DNA of 64,000 bases from Gemmatimonadota bacterium (GCA_030428885.1 JAUIEJ010000005.1:248001-312000); one strand, 5' to 3'. Positions 11,739 through 21,259 are shown, counted from the stretch's first letter. A program made the numbers and translations. Notes: generated from the sequence alone by a model not told the origin.

Positions 11739-13841
11739 GTGGGCCGGCACTTCCTCCGCACCAAGGTCGCCCGGCGCATCCTCCTGACCTTCCTGGTGGG
11801 GGCCATCGTTCCCATCACCCTCATGGCGGCCCTCTCCTTCGGCGCCGTCACCAACCAGCTCCGGGATCAGAGCCGGGAGCGCCTGGGACGCCTGGCCAAG
11901 GCCTCGGGCATGGCGGCGGTGGAGCGCATCTGGACCGCCCACGCGGCCCTGTCGCAGATCGCCGCCATGGACCTGGTCCACGCCCCCGTGCCCCTTCCTC
12001 CGGGGTTCCGGGGCGTGGGCGTCGTGGAGGGGGGAGATCTGCAGACGGTGCGGGGGCGGCTGGGCGATGTGCCCCCCTTCTCCGCCGACGAGGTGGAGGC
12101 CATGGGGCGGGGGCGTCCCGTGGTGCGGGTCACCCGCGACGCCTCGCCTCCGGACCTCTTCCTGGCCATCCCGAGTCGCACCCCCGGCGAAACCCTGGTG
12201 GGTCGGGTCGTGGCGGACTCGGTGTGGGTCCGGGCCCTGGACGCCGCCGCCCTCCCCACCACCTCGGCGGTGTGTTTCCTCGATCACGCCTCCGCGCCCC
12301 TGGCGTGTGGGCTCGACCAGGGGGGAGAACTGGCGGCTGCCACCGCGGGGCGACCCGGGATCCGGGGGGTGCAGGAGGTGGAGGTGGCGGGAGAGGCCCA
12401 CCTGGTGGCGGGGTGGGAGGTGTACCTTCCGGCCTCGTTCGAGGCGCCGCCCTGGTCCGTGGTGGTCAGCGAGTCCCGGGCCAGCATCTACGGGCCCGTA
12501 CGCACGTTCTCGTATGCCTTCCCCCTGGCCCTGGTCCTGGGCCTGGCCGTCATCGGCCTTCTGGCCAACGTCCAGATCCGCCGCACCATGGAGCCCCTGG
12601 ACGAGCTCACCGACGCCACCCGCCGGGTGGCCTCGGGTGACCTGGTGAGCCGGGTGGCGGTCACGTCCAACGACGAGTTCGCCGACCTGGCCGTGTCGTT
12701 CAACCAGATGGCGTCGGAACTCCACGGCCAGTTCGCGCTCCTCGAAGCCGGCCGGCACATCGACGAGGTGGCCCTGACCGAACTCGACCGGGACCGCATC
12801 GTGGCGACGCTCCTGCGGAGTTGCGCCGAGGTCTTCCCCGGGCGCCGCATCGGCGTTCTGCGGGGCGGAGGCGACGAGAAGTGGCGTGTATGGGGGGTGG
12901 TCCACCCCGGGGGCGATCTCGCCCGTGATCCGGCCCTCGCCGAGCCCGTTCCCGTCCCCACCGTCCAGGCCGGACTCACAGCCCGGGGCGCCAAGGGGGT
13001 GCTCGTCCTCGAGGGTCTCGACGGTGGGCTCCATGAGCTGGCGTCGGCCGGCTACGAGCCGGGAGACCTTCCCCTCACCGTGGTGCCCCTCACGGCCCAC
13101 GGCGAGCTCCGGGGCGGGCTCGCCATCGGAGGGCTCCGGGGCATGCCCGTGAGCGAGAAGGGGGTGGCGGATGTCCGCGACCTCATCGGCCGCGCCGCCC
13201 TCGGCGTGCAAAGCGCCCGATTGGTGGGTCAGCTCGAGGAGATGTCGTGGGGCACGCTTCGGGCCCTGGCCCGGGCCATCGACGCCAAGTCGCCCTGGAC
13301 CGCGGGGCACTCGGAACGGGTGGCGGCGCTGGGGCTCGCCCTGGGCGACGTCATGGGGCTGAATCCCGAGGCCCGGGCGATTCTGGAGCGGGGGGGCCTG
13401 CTCCACGACGTGGGGAAGATCGGCATCCCGGCCAGCGTCCTGGACCATCCCGGGCGCCTGTCCGAGGAACAGTTCGCCATCATGCGGTCCCATCCCGTCA
13501 TCGGGGCCACCATCCTCGAGCCCATCGTGGCCTTCGCTCCGGCCCTGCCCATCGTCCGGAGCCACCACGAGCGCTGGGACGGCAAGGGCTACCCCGACGG
13601 CCTGGCGGGCGAGGACATCGATCCGTTGGCCCGGATCCTCGCCGTGGCCGACGTCTTCGACGCCATGGTGTCGGAGCGGCCGTATCGCGGGGCCATGGAC
13701 GAGAGTCTCGTCCACGACATCATCCGGAAGGACGCCGGGGTCGCCTTCGATCCGGCGGTGGTGGAGGCATTGGATGTGGTGCTGGGGCGTGGGTGGAATC
13801 ACCAGGAGAAGACCTACGGGAGCCTGAGCCATGTCGCATGA
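11739..13841 (+). CDS. Membrane sensor with HAMP, GAF-like and HD-GYP domains
   Basis: Probable cyclic-di-GMP phosphodiesterase of 700 residues. The first helix (about 12-35) and a second near 255-278 bracket an extracytoplasmic sensing region. A HAMP linker (RRTMEPLDELTDATRRVASGD, starting about 283) follows, then a GAF-like region up to about 490. The HD-GYP domain has LLHDVGKIGIP at about 552, RSHHERWDG at about 608 and GYPDGLAG at about 616, so its metal-binding and GYP residues are intact. The start GTG 11739 follows the pseudopilin stop by one base, which suggests that cyclic-di-GMP signalling and the pseudopilin are co-expressed. Confidence 0.92.
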   Translation: MGRHFLRTKVARRILLTFLVGAIVPITLMAALSFGAVTNQLRDQSRERLGRLAKASGMAAVERIWTAHAALSQIAAMDLVHAPVPLPPGFRGVGVVEGGDLQTVRGRLGDVPPFSADEVEAMGRGRPVVRVTRDASPPDLFLAIPSRTPGETLVGRVVADSVWVRALDAAALPTTSAVCFLDHASAPLACGLDQGGELAAATAGRPGIRGVQEVEVAGEAHLVAGWEVYLPASFEAPPWSVVVSESRASIYGPVRTFSYAFPLALVLGLAVIGLLANVQIRRTMEPLDELTDATRRVASGDLVSRVAVTSNDEFADLAVSFNQMASELHGQFALLEAGRHIDEVALTELDRDRIVATLLRSCAEVFPGRRIGVLRGGGDEKWRVWGVVHPGGDLARDPALAEPVPVPTVQAGLTARGAKGVLVLEGLDGGLHELASAGYEPGDLPLTVVPLTAHGELRGGLAIGGLRGMPVSEKGVADVRDLIGRAALGVQSARLVGQLEEMSWGTLRALARAIDAKSPWTAGHSERVAALGLALGDVMGLNPEARAILERGGLLHDVGKIGIPASVLDHPGRLSEEQFAIMRSHPVIGATILEPIVAFAPALPIVRSHHERWDGKGYPDGLAGEDIDPLARILAVADVFDAMVSERPYRGAMDESLVHDIIRKDAGVAFDPAVVEALDVVLGRGWNHQEKTYGSLSHVA

Positions 13842-14307
13842 CGAATTCGGTGAGATCGGGTGGGCCTTCAGCGCGGCCGAGGAGCGGTCGTTGCGGACGT
13901 CCGCTCCCCCACCGCAGGACGATCCCTCGCCCGGGAGCAAGGGCATGGGGTTGCTCATGGCCCTGGCCGGGATCATCGTGGTGCTTCTGGTGGCCCAGAG
14001 TCTCCCCGGGACCGTGCAGCGGGCCGAACTCCCCTCGGTTCTCGCCGGCATGTGGGTGCCCCAGGACACCACGTACGACGACCGGAGCCTGGAGTTCACC
14101 GCTGAGACCGTGATTCTGGGCATGGGCGAAGGTCGGCGGTCCACTCACCCCCTGCGTGCCGTGATCGAACGAGAATCCGTGGTGACCCGGGTCTTCGAGG
14201 TGCACTACGCCTCCACCCAGGGAGTGCAGTCCATGGAGGTCCACCTCCATCCGGACGGAACGATCCGTCTGCGCAATCCGTCGGACATCGTCTGGCGTAG
14301 GGAATGA
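13831..14307 (+). CDS. Single-pass membrane protein of unknown function
   Basis: Begins at ATG 13831, eleven bases inside the end of the HD-GYP gene. The 158-residue product has a cytoplasmic-looking N-terminus of about 38 residues, one hydrophobic helix (LLMALAGIIVVLLVAQS, about 42-58), then a 100-residue beta-rich domain starting LAGMWVPQDTTYDDRSLEF. That last pattern, an aromatic-led strand series with a short turn, resembles a lipocalin- or META-like small barrel, but I cannot name a family. Co-translation with the HD-GYP protein and the following deacetylase (ATGA overlap at 14304) suggests one operon. Confidence 0.65.
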   Translation: MSHDEFGEIGWAFSAAEERSLRTSAPPPQDDPSPGSKGMGLLMALAGIIVVLLVAQSLPGTVQRAELPSVLAGMWVPQDTTYDDRSLEFTAETVILGMGEGRRSTHPLRAVIERESVVTRVFEVHYASTQGVQSMEVHLHPDGTIRLRNPSDIVWRRE

Positions 14308-15302
14308 GCCGAACGGCCTTCCTTCTTCATCCGGCCTCGGCGCTGCACGATACGGGGTGGGGCCATCCCGAACATCAGGGCCGGCTGCGGGCCCTTTCGT
14401 CCACCGTGGGCCGGGACATGCTGGCCCTCCACGACCGGGTGGTCCCCATGGTGCCGGGGGAGGCCGAGCTGGACGACCTGCTCCGGGTCCACACCCGGCC
14501 CCACGTGGACACCGTCCGGGACGCCGTGGATCAGGCGGCTCGCCGGGGCGAACCCGTTTCCATGGGGGCCGACACGGTGGTGAGCGCGGCCTCGTGGGAC
14601 GCGGCGGTGGGAAGCGTCGGTTCGGCCCTGGCGGCGGCGGGCGCCGTGGCCCGGGGCGAGCGGGCCAACGCCTTCGTGGCGACCCGGCCCCCGGGCCACC
14701 ACGCCACCCCCGACCGGGCCATGGGCTTCTGCCTCTTCAACACCGTGGCCGTCACGGCCCGGTGGCTCCAGCACCACGGCCACGCCGAGCGGGTGCTCAT
14801 CGTCGACTGGGACGTGCACCACGGCAACGGCACCCAGGACGTGTTCTGGCGCGATCCCACCGTGACGTTCCTCTCCCTCCACCAGTCGCCCTGGTACCCG
14901 GGCACCGGCGCCCGATCGGAGCGGGGCGAAGGGGCGGGGGAGGGCTTCACTTTCAACGTGGAACTCCCGGCGGGGACGTCCCGGGAGGTGTATCGGGCGC
15001 GCTTCGAAGAGGCTCTGGACGAGGCGTTCGAGGCGGCTCGCCCCGACTTCGTGCTGGTCTCGGCGGGCTTCGATGCCCTGGCCGGCGATCCCCTGGGGGG
15101 ACTCCTCCTGGAGCCCGAGGACTTCCACGCCATGACCCGGGCGGTGATGGCCCGGGCGGAGCGTACGGGGAATTCCCGACTGGTGGCGTTGCTCGAAGGG
15201 GGCTACGATCCCCGTAGGACGGGCCTGGCGTCGGTGGCGGTGCTCCGCGCCCTCGCAGGGGTGGAGCCGGCCGATCCGACCCTCCCGGCGGGCGCGGGGT
15301 AA
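14304..15302 (+). CDS. Histone deacetylase / acetoin-utilisation family zinc deacetylase
   Basis: Zinc-dependent amidohydrolase of 332 residues, class II HDAC-like (AcuC/acetylpolyamine amidohydrolase superfamily). Diagnostic motifs are HPEHQGR near the start, RPPGHHATPDRAMGFCLFN (about 130-148) with the His-His pair, DWDVHHGNGTQ (about 169-179) carrying zinc ligands, SAGFDAL (about 253) with the second Asp ligand, and LEGGYD near 296. The substrate in bacteria may be acetylated protein lysine, polyamine or another amide; sequence does not decide. It overlaps the preceding membrane-protein gene by ATGA at 14304-14307. The last 20 residues are a low-complexity tail. Confidence 0.93.
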   Translation: MSRTAFLLHPASALHDTGWGHPEHQGRLRALSSTVGRDMLALHDRVVPMVPGEAELDDLLRVHTRPHVDTVRDAVDQAARRGEPVSMGADTVVSAASWDAAVGSVGSALAAAGAVARGERANAFVATRPPGHHATPDRAMGFCLFNTVAVTARWLQHHGHAERVLIVDWDVHHGNGTQDVFWRDPTVTFLSLHQSPWYPGTGARSERGEGAGEGFTFNVELPAGTSREVYRARFEEALDEAFEAARPDFVLVSAGFDALAGDPLGGLLLEPEDFHAMTRAVMARAERTGNSRLVALLEGGYDPRRTGLASVAVLRALAGVEPADPTLPAGAG

Positions 15303-15360
15303 CACGCTTCTTCCGCTCGCACCGGAGTCCCACCGGAATCGCACCCGGAGGCTGATCGAT

Positions 15361-15897
15361 ATGAAGACGAACCTGGCGGCCCTCTTCCGTTTCGCCGTCC
15401 TGGGCCTGGCCCTGGCGGTGGTTCCCGCGGCCCTGTCGGCGCAGGCCGCCAACGAGCTTCCCCCGGACGGTTCGGGACCCACGCCCCGGCATCCCGAGGC
15501 CGACGAGGCCATCGATCAGCTCAAGTCGCCCTACTGCCCCGGGCTCATGCTCGAGGTGTGTCCGTCGCCGGGGGGCGCCGCTCTCCGGGACAGCCTCCAG
15601 GAGCTCGCCCTTCAGGGCCGGACGTCGGAGGAGCTGGTGGATTGGGTGATCGCCAACCACGGGGAGCACTGGCGGGCGCTGCCCAAGCGATCCGGGATGT
15701 CGCTGTTCATGGCGTGGCTCGTGCCCCCCCTGGGCGTGCTGGCGGGGTTGGGCCTGGTGGTGGTGGCGCTGCGGAAGATGCGCTCCAACGCGCCGCGTCC
15801 GGCCATGGCGGAGGGGCCCCTCTCCGACGAGGAGGAAGCCCGTCTCCGGGAGGCGCTGCGGGAGCTGGACGCCGAGGAAGAGGCCACCTTCTTCTGA
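15361..15897 (+). CDS. CcmH/NrfF-like cytochrome c biogenesis protein with altered cysteine motif
   Basis: A 178-residue envelope protein. It has a signal peptide to about residue 29 (ALSAQA), a helical domain resembling the CcmH three-helix bundle (LRDSLQELALQGRTSEELVDWVIANHGEHW), then a membrane helix (about 120-140) and an acidic cytoplasmic tail. CcmH normally reduces apocytochrome heme-binding cysteines through an LRCxxCQ motif. Here the equivalent place reads PYCPGLMLEVCPSPGG, so the two cysteines (59 and 67) are seven residues apart. No other cytochrome maturation gene is nearby. GGAGG precedes ATG 15361 at the right distance. Confidence 0.7.
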   Translation: MKTNLAALFRFAVLGLALAVVPAALSAQAANELPPDGSGPTPRHPEADEAIDQLKSPYCPGLMLEVCPSPGGAALRDSLQELALQGRTSEELVDWVIANHGEHWRALPKRSGMSLFMAWLVPPLGVLAGLGLVVVALRKMRSNAPRPAMAEGPLSDEEEARLREALRELDAEEEATFF

Positions 15898-15904
15898 GGC
15901 CGGC

Positions 15905-16846
15905 GTGACGTCCACCGACCCCCGGCCTCCGGGCCGGGGCGTGCCCTCCATGCTGGATCTGGTGCGGCTCAGTCCGCGCCCCCTCTTCCCGCCGGGAGGC
16001 GAAGCTCTCTACCGCCAGATCGCGGTCCTCACCGGCATGACCGAGGGCACCGAGGTCCTGGACGTGGGCTGCGGCAAGGCCGTGACCCTGGAGTATTTCG
16101 TCCGGGAGTACGGCGTCCACGGGTCGGGCATCGAGGCCGATTCCCGTCTGGTGGACGAGGCCGTGGACCGGCTCCGGGACCGGGAACTGGGCGGCCGGGT
16201 GCAGGTGCAGCAGGCGCCGGCCGACGCCCTCCCGTACCGCGACGAGATCTTCGACGTCACCGTGGGCGAGGTGGGCATGACCACCGGCGTGGACCCGGCC
16301 CAGGCGGTGCGGGAACTGGTCCGGGTCACCCGACCGGGAGGCGCCGTCGTCCTGGTCCAGCTCGTGTGGCTCGCGCCGGTGGATCCCCGGCGGCGTGCGC
16401 TCCTGGGCGAACACCTGGGGGTCCAGCCCCGGATCCTGGTGGAGTGGAAACGCCTCCTGCGGGAAGCCGGGGTGGGCGACCTCCACACCGAAGACTGGAG
16501 CGACCCCGAGACCGCCTTCCGCCCCGGGGGTGTGAAGCCCTTCCCCGACTTCGCCGAGCTCTTCTCCCTGAGCGAGAAGATCGGGATCCTGCGCCGGGCG
16601 TGGTCCCGGTGGGGATGGGCCGGCGTCCGCTCGGTCCTGGCCCGGGAGCGGGAGGTTCACCGGCTCCTGACGAAGGAACGGATCCTGGGCCTCGACCTCC
16701 TCAAGGGCGTCAAGGAGGAGGTGGCGTCGTCCGCGCCCGATCCCGAACCCGAAGCCGAACTCGAAGCCTCACCCGAACCGTCCACAGCCGATCCCGAGCC
16801 CCGCGATACGCGGGGTCTTCCCCTCTTCAGCCCCGAGTCCCCATGA
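15905..16846 (+). CDS. SAM-dependent class I methyltransferase
   Basis: A 313-residue cytoplasmic protein starting at GTG 15905. The Rossmann methyltransferase signature VLDVGCGKAVTLEYF lies at about residues 52-66. It is followed by an acidic residue after the second strand (GIEADSRLV) and by EVGMTTGVDPAQAVRELVRVTRPGG, typical of the type-11 family. The methyl acceptor is unknown. The C-terminal 45 residues are a Glu/Pro repeat region that is probably disordered. It starts seven bases after the CcmH-like gene and overlaps the following M24 peptidase gene by ATGA. Confidence 0.85.
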   Translation: MTSTDPRPPGRGVPSMLDLVRLSPRPLFPPGGEALYRQIAVLTGMTEGTEVLDVGCGKAVTLEYFVREYGVHGSGIEADSRLVDEAVDRLRDRELGGRVQVQQAPADALPYRDEIFDVTVGEVGMTTGVDPAQAVRELVRVTRPGGAVVLVQLVWLAPVDPRRRALLGEHLGVQPRILVEWKRLLREAGVGDLHTEDWSDPETAFRPGGVKPFPDFAELFSLSEKIGILRRAWSRWGWAGVRSVLAREREVHRLLTKERILGLDLLKGVKEEVASSAPDPEPEAELEASPEPSTADPEPRDTRGLPLFSPESP

Positions 16847-18039
16847 GCTACGCACCGCTCCTCATCACCGAAGACGGCGTCGCCCGGGTCCAGCAGGCCC
16901 TGGCGGACCAGGGCCTGGACGGCTGGCTCCTCTACGAGTTCCGCGGGCAGAACTGGATCTCGGCCGAACTCCTGGGCGCCGGCTGGACCACCCGCCGCAC
17001 CTTCGCCCTCATTCCCCGGGAGGGGCGTCCCAAGGCCCTGATCCACGCCATCGAGGGCTCGTCTTGGCGCCACTGGCCCTGGGATACGGACCGGTACGCC
17101 GGGTGGCGGGAGATGGAAGCCAAGCTCGCCGCCCTGGTGGACGGGCGGCATCGTCTGGCGGTGGAGTTTTCGCCGGGCGGGGCGGTGCCCACCGTGGACC
17201 TGGTGCCCTCGGGCACCGTGGAACTGCTGCGGGGGGCGGGGGTGGAGCCCGTGAGCTCGGGCGACCTGGTGAGCCGGTTCTTCTCGGCCTGGAGCCCGAG
17301 CCAGCTCCAGGACCACCGTCGCGCCGCCGAAGTGGTGGCCGAGGTGGGGAAGGGCGCGTTCCAGGAAGCCGCCCGGGCGCTCCGGGCCGGGGAGGCCCCC
17401 ACCGAGGGGTCCATCACCCGGTGGATCCTGGAGCGGTTGGAGCGCGGCGGCGTCACCGTGGACGTCGACACCCACGTGGCCGTGGGGGCTCGGGCCGCCG
17501 ATCCCCACTACGCGCCCGAGGGCGACGGCGAGGCCATCACCCCGGGACAGGTGCTGCTCGTGGACCTCTGGGGTCGGGTCTCCGACGACGCCGTGTCGGC
17601 CGACCAGACCTGGATGGGGTGGCTCGGTCCCACGGCGCCGGAGCGCATCGTCGATCTCTGGACCCTCGTCCGGGACAGCCGGGACGCGGGAGTGGCGCTG
17701 CTGGAAGAGAGAGCGTCGGAAAACCGGGAGATCATGGGCTACGAGGTGGACGACGCCTGCCGGGCGGTCATCGCCGACGCGGGATACGGCGAGTACTTCA
17801 TCCATCGTACGGGCCACTCCATCGACCGGAAGCTCCACGGGAGCGGGCCGAACCTGGACAACCTCGAGACCCGGGACATCCGGCGGATCATTCCCGGCGT
17901 GGGATTCTCCATCGAACCGGGCATCTACCTGCCCGGCGACGTGGGACTCCGGAGCGAGATCAACGCCCACTTCGGCGACGACGGTCCGGAGGTGACCCCC
18001 GCCGAGCCCCAGACCGACCTGATCCTCCTCGACGTTTGA
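16843..18039 (+). CDS. M24-family metallopeptidase, Xaa-Pro aminopeptidase-like
   Basis: A 398-residue cytoplasmic pita-bread-fold peptidase. The N-terminal creatinase-type domain (about 1-165) includes DGWLLYEFRGQN. The catalytic domain keeps the five metal ligands in order: Asp in LLVDLWG, Asp in SADQTW, His in RTGHSID, Glu in SIEPGIY, Glu in RSEINAHF. This subgroup probably cleaves Xaa-Pro dipeptides or N-terminal Xaa-Pro bonds. The start ATG 16843 overlaps the methyltransferase stop, and its own TGA lies in a TTGA with the priA start. It is distinct from the PepP-like gene at 47510. Confidence 0.9.
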   Translation: MSYAPLLITEDGVARVQQALADQGLDGWLLYEFRGQNWISAELLGAGWTTRRTFALIPREGRPKALIHAIEGSSWRHWPWDTDRYAGWREMEAKLAALVDGRHRLAVEFSPGGAVPTVDLVPSGTVELLRGAGVEPVSSGDLVSRFFSAWSPSQLQDHRRAAEVVAEVGKGAFQEAARALRAGEAPTEGSITRWILERLERGGVTVDVDTHVAVGARAADPHYAPEGDGEAITPGQVLLVDLWGRVSDDAVSADQTWMGWLGPTAPERIVDLWTLVRDSRDAGVALLEERASENREIMGYEVDDACRAVIADAGYGEYFIHRTGHSIDRKLHGSGPNLDNLETRDIRRIIPGVGFSIEPGIYLPGDVGLRSEINAHFGDDGPEVTPAEPQTDLILLDV

Positions 18040-20513
18040 GCCCGCCACCCCGCCGGGGCGACCGGCCCCTGGTGGCGGTGGCCCTGCCCGTCCCGATCCA
18101 CGGCACCTTCACCTACGCCCTGTCGGCCGGCACGCCCTGGCCGGCCCCGGGCACCCGGGTGCGGGTCCCGTTCGGTCGCCACGAGCGCATCGGGTGGGTG
18201 ACGGGGCCCGGATCCGACGAGGGGGTGTCGCGCCTCCGCTCGGTGCTGGACGTGCTGGACGAGACCCCGTCGGTGTCGCCCGACGTCCTGGAGCTCTGTC
18301 GCTGGATGGCCCGCTACTACGCGGCCCCGCCCGGGCTGGCCATCGCGGCGACCCAGCCCGCCGTGCTCAGCGACGTCTCCCGGGACTACGTGGGACTCGC
18401 CGGCGCCGTGCCCTCCGACGCCTCGCCCCGGTTGCGCCGCCTGGCCGCGGCCCTGACCGAGGGTGACGGCGACGCCCTGCACCGGGTGTCGACCCTCCGG
18501 AAGCGGCTGGACATGGGCTCCATCTGGCCCGAGATCCGCGCCCTGAAGGAGGCCGGCGTGCTCCGGCACGAGGTGGTGCCGCCCCGGGAGCCGTCGGTGA
18601 AGACCCACCGGGTCGTGCGGGCGATCCGGGAGCTTCCCGATCTGGTGGAGCGGGACGAGATCTTCGGGCGCGCCCACCGCCAGCGGGAGGCGTGGGCGGC
18701 GCTGGAAGACGGCGGGGGGCGCCTCGAGCTGGCCCACATGCTCGACGTGGGCGGATTCTCCCGCTCCGTGGTGTCGGGCCTCGAAGAGAAGGGGTTGGTG
18801 GAGGTGGTGGACGAGGAGGTGGTGCGGGATCCCTTCGCCAGCATCGACCCCGTACCCCCGGTTCGCCACGCCCTCACCGACGACCAGGTGCGGGCCCTGG
18901 AGGTGGTGGCCCGGGAGGCGGCCTCGGAGCGCCCCCGCCCGGTCCTGCTCCACGGTATCACCGGCTCGGGAAAGACCCGGGTGTACATCGAGGTGCTTCG
19001 CACGCTTCTGGAGGCGGGGAAGGGAGCCATCGTCCTGGTGCCCGAGATCTCCCTGACGCCCCAGACCGTGACCCGGTTCCGGGGGTGGTTCGGCGACCGG
19101 GTCGCCGTGCTCCACTCGGCCCTCTCCGACGGCGAGCGCTACGACGCCTGGCGCCAGCTCCGCCGGGGCGAGAAGACCGTGGCCGTGGGCGCCCGATCGG
19201 CCCTGTTCGCCCCCGTGGCCGACCTGGGGGCCATCGTGGTGGACGAGGAGCACGACGGGTCGTACAAGCAGTCCGACGCCCCCCGCTACCACGCCCGGGA
19301 CCTGGCCGTGGTGCGGGCGGGGCTGGCGGGAGCCGTCTGTGTCCTGGGCAGCGCCACGCCGTCGCTGGAGAGTTGGGCCAACGCCGAGAAGGGCAAGTTC
19401 GTACGGGTGTCGCTGCCCCGGCGGGTGGCGGGGCGTCCCCTCCCTCCGGTGCATCTCGTGGATCTTCGGCAGGAGCGGAAGACGGCGGCGGGCGCCGGGT
19501 CCAGCTCCGAGGCGGGCCTCGTCCTGACCCCGCGCCTCGTGACGGCCGTGGAGACCCGCCTCCAGCGGAGGGAGCAATCGATCCTGCTCCTGAACCGCCG
19601 GGGGTATGCGTCGTTCGTCCAGTGCCGGGAGTGCGGCGACGTGCGGGAGTGCCCCAACTGCTCCATCTCCCTCACCTACCATCGCCGCACCGGCCGGGTG
19701 GTCTGCCACCACTGCCGGTTCGAGGACGCCGCCCCCACCCGGTGCCGACGGTGCGGCTCGGGCGACCTGTCGTTTCGGGGGCTCGGCACCGAGCAGGTGG
19801 AGAGGGTCGTGGTGGAGACCTTTCCCGGGGCCCGGGTGGCCCGCATGGACGTCGACACCACGTCGGGGAAGTGGTCCCACCACGAGATCCTGGGCCGGGT
19901 GGAGCGGGGCGAGGTGGACATCCTCCTGGGCACCCAGATGATTGCCAAGGGGCTCGACTTTCCCCGGGTGACCCTGGTGGGGGTGGTAAACGCCGACGTG
20001 GGCATCCACCTCCCGGATTTCCGGGCCAGCGAGCGGACGTTCCAGTTGCTGAGCCAGGTGGCGGGGCGGGCGGGGCGGGGCACCCTGGGCGGTGAGGTCC
20101 TGATCCAGACGTCCCTTCCCGAGCACTACGTCCTGCAGTCGGCGGTGGACCACGATTTCACCGGCTTCGCTCGTCGCGAGCTGGAGGAGCGTCTCAATCC
20201 GCCCTACCCGCCCCACGTGCGCCTGGCCAACGTGGTCATCAGCAGCCCCGACGGGGACGCCGCCGCCGACCAGGCCGAGGCGGCGGTGGCGTGGCTGAGG
20301 CGGGCCCTCCGCCGTGGGCCCGCGGTGACGCTGGTGGGCCCGGCCCCGGCGCCCATCGAACGCCTCCACGGCCGGTGGCGCTGGCACTTCCTGCTCCGGG
20401 CCGCCCGGGCGGCCGATCTCGGCCGGGTGTGTCGGGGGTTCGTGAAGGGATTCCAGCCCCGGGGAGGCGACGTGCGGGTGGCTCTGGACCGGGATCCGGT
20501 GGCCCTCCTGTGA
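18036..20513 (+). CDS. priA: Primosomal protein N', replication restart helicase
   Basis: 3'-5' superfamily-2 helicase that reloads the replisome at stalled forks. The product is 825 residues if started at TTG 18036, which overlaps the M24 stop; GTG 18072 is an alternative that would remove 12 residues. The N-terminal DNA-binding domain begins LVAVALPVPIHGTFTYAL. The helicase core has Walker A GITGSGKTRVY near residue 308, a DEEH box (VVDEEHDGSYKQ) and motif LLGTQMIAKGLDFP. The inserted zinc domain has eight cysteines in four CxxC pairs around residues 529-575. The length is comparable to Bacillus PriA (805). Confidence 0.96.
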   Translation: MSPPPRRGDRPLVAVALPVPIHGTFTYALSAGTPWPAPGTRVRVPFGRHERIGWVTGPGSDEGVSRLRSVLDVLDETPSVSPDVLELCRWMARYYAAPPGLAIAATQPAVLSDVSRDYVGLAGAVPSDASPRLRRLAAALTEGDGDALHRVSTLRKRLDMGSIWPEIRALKEAGVLRHEVVPPREPSVKTHRVVRAIRELPDLVERDEIFGRAHRQREAWAALEDGGGRLELAHMLDVGGFSRSVVSGLEEKGLVEVVDEEVVRDPFASIDPVPPVRHALTDDQVRALEVVAREAASERPRPVLLHGITGSGKTRVYIEVLRTLLEAGKGAIVLVPEISLTPQTVTRFRGWFGDRVAVLHSALSDGERYDAWRQLRRGEKTVAVGARSALFAPVADLGAIVVDEEHDGSYKQSDAPRYHARDLAVVRAGLAGAVCVLGSATPSLESWANAEKGKFVRVSLPRRVAGRPLPPVHLVDLRQERKTAAGAGSSSEAGLVLTPRLVTAVETRLQRREQSILLLNRRGYASFVQCRECGDVRECPNCSISLTYHRRTGRVVCHHCRFEDAAPTRCRRCGSGDLSFRGLGTEQVERVVVETFPGARVARMDVDTTSGKWSHHEILGRVERGEVDILLGTQMIAKGLDFPRVTLVGVVNADVGIHLPDFRASERTFQLLSQVAGRAGRGTLGGEVLIQTSLPEHYVLQSAVDHDFTGFARRELEERLNPPYPPHVRLANVVISSPDGDAAADQAEAAVAWLRRALRRGPAVTLVGPAPAPIERLHGRWRWHFLLRAARAADLGRVCRGFVKGFQPRGGDVRVALDRDPVALL

Positions 20514-20534
20514 GGGCCGGATGCGCTCCGGCCC
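20514..20534 (+). terminator. Hairpin directly after priA
   Basis: GGGCCGGA and TCCGGCCC form a perfect eight-base stem around TGCGC, beginning at the base after the priA stop codon. No T-tract follows, so termination would be weak or factor-assisted. Its position at an operon end supports a terminator role. Confidence 0.45.
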
Positions 20535-20668
20535 CGCATGTCGGGGGTGGGGGGAGAGGGAGTCCGTCACCACCCCGTCACGACCGTTGCCGGGGCCGGC
20601 ACGGCGAGATAGCTTCGCGAGAACGGCCTCCGGGGAGGTGCCGGGGGCGTGTCGTGGAGGACGGCATC

Positions 20669-21259
20669 ATGGGCTGCCTCGCCCTCAACGCGTCGTACGA
20701 GCCGCTGACGCTGGTACCCACCCGGCGTGCCATTCGGCTCGTCCTGGACCGGAAGGCCGAGATCCTGGAGGTGGACGGGGGCCGACGGTTCCACTCCGAG
20801 CGCGCCTCGGTGCCGTGCCCCACGGTGATCCGCCTGGTGCGGTACGTCCACGTGCCCCGGCGGTACCGGCGGCAGGTCACCAACACCTTCCTCTTCGCCC
20901 GGGACGACTACGCCTGCCAGTATTGCGGCCGGCATCGCTCCCGCCTGCGGGGGCGCCAGTTCCTCACCCGGGACCACATCCTGCCCCGCTCCCGGGGCGG
21001 CGCCAACTCGTGGGACAACGTCGTGACGGCGTGTTCCTCCTGCAACAACCGCAAGGGCGACCGCACGCCGGAAGAGGCGGGGCTACGCCTCCTGAGCGTC
21101 CCCGAGGAACCCGACTACGTCCACCTGGTGTGGGCGGTGCGGCGCGTCACCCCCATCCAGGCCCGGTGGATCGGGCGCTTCTACGGCGACGACGCGGTGG
21201 CCCTCCTCCGTTTCCGGGAGGAAACGACTCCCGGCGAGGACGTTCGGGTCGTAGGCTGA
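20669..21259 (+). CDS. HNH endonuclease family protein
   Basis: A 196-residue protein with a GGAGG eight bases before ATG 20669. The N-terminal 70 residues (LALNASYEPLTLVPTRRAI) match the leader domain found in chromosomal HNH proteins of bacteria that are not linked to restriction. The nuclease core follows: CQYCG (Cys 83 and 86), DHILPRSRGG (Asp102-His103), NSWDNVV (Asn117) and CSSCNNRKGD (Cys122, Cys125), a complete zinc-finger HNH. Such proteins probably cut DNA, but the cellular role of this widespread subgroup is not known. It stands alone after the priA hairpin. Confidence 0.9.
   Translation: MGCLALNASYEPLTLVPTRRAIRLVLDRKAEILEVDGGRRFHSERASVPCPTVIRLVRYVHVPRRYRRQVTNTFLFARDDYACQYCGRHRSRLRGRQFLTRDHILPRSRGGANSWDNVVTACSSCNNRKGDRTPEEAGLRLLSVPEEPDYVHLVWAVRRVTPIQARWIGRFYGDDAVALLRFREETTPGEDVRVVG

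Noticed and set aside
17064-18035. N-terminal extension of PriA
   Set aside because: Overlaps the M24 peptidase in another frame and has Arg/Gly-rich shadow composition; the family N-terminus begins just after 18036.
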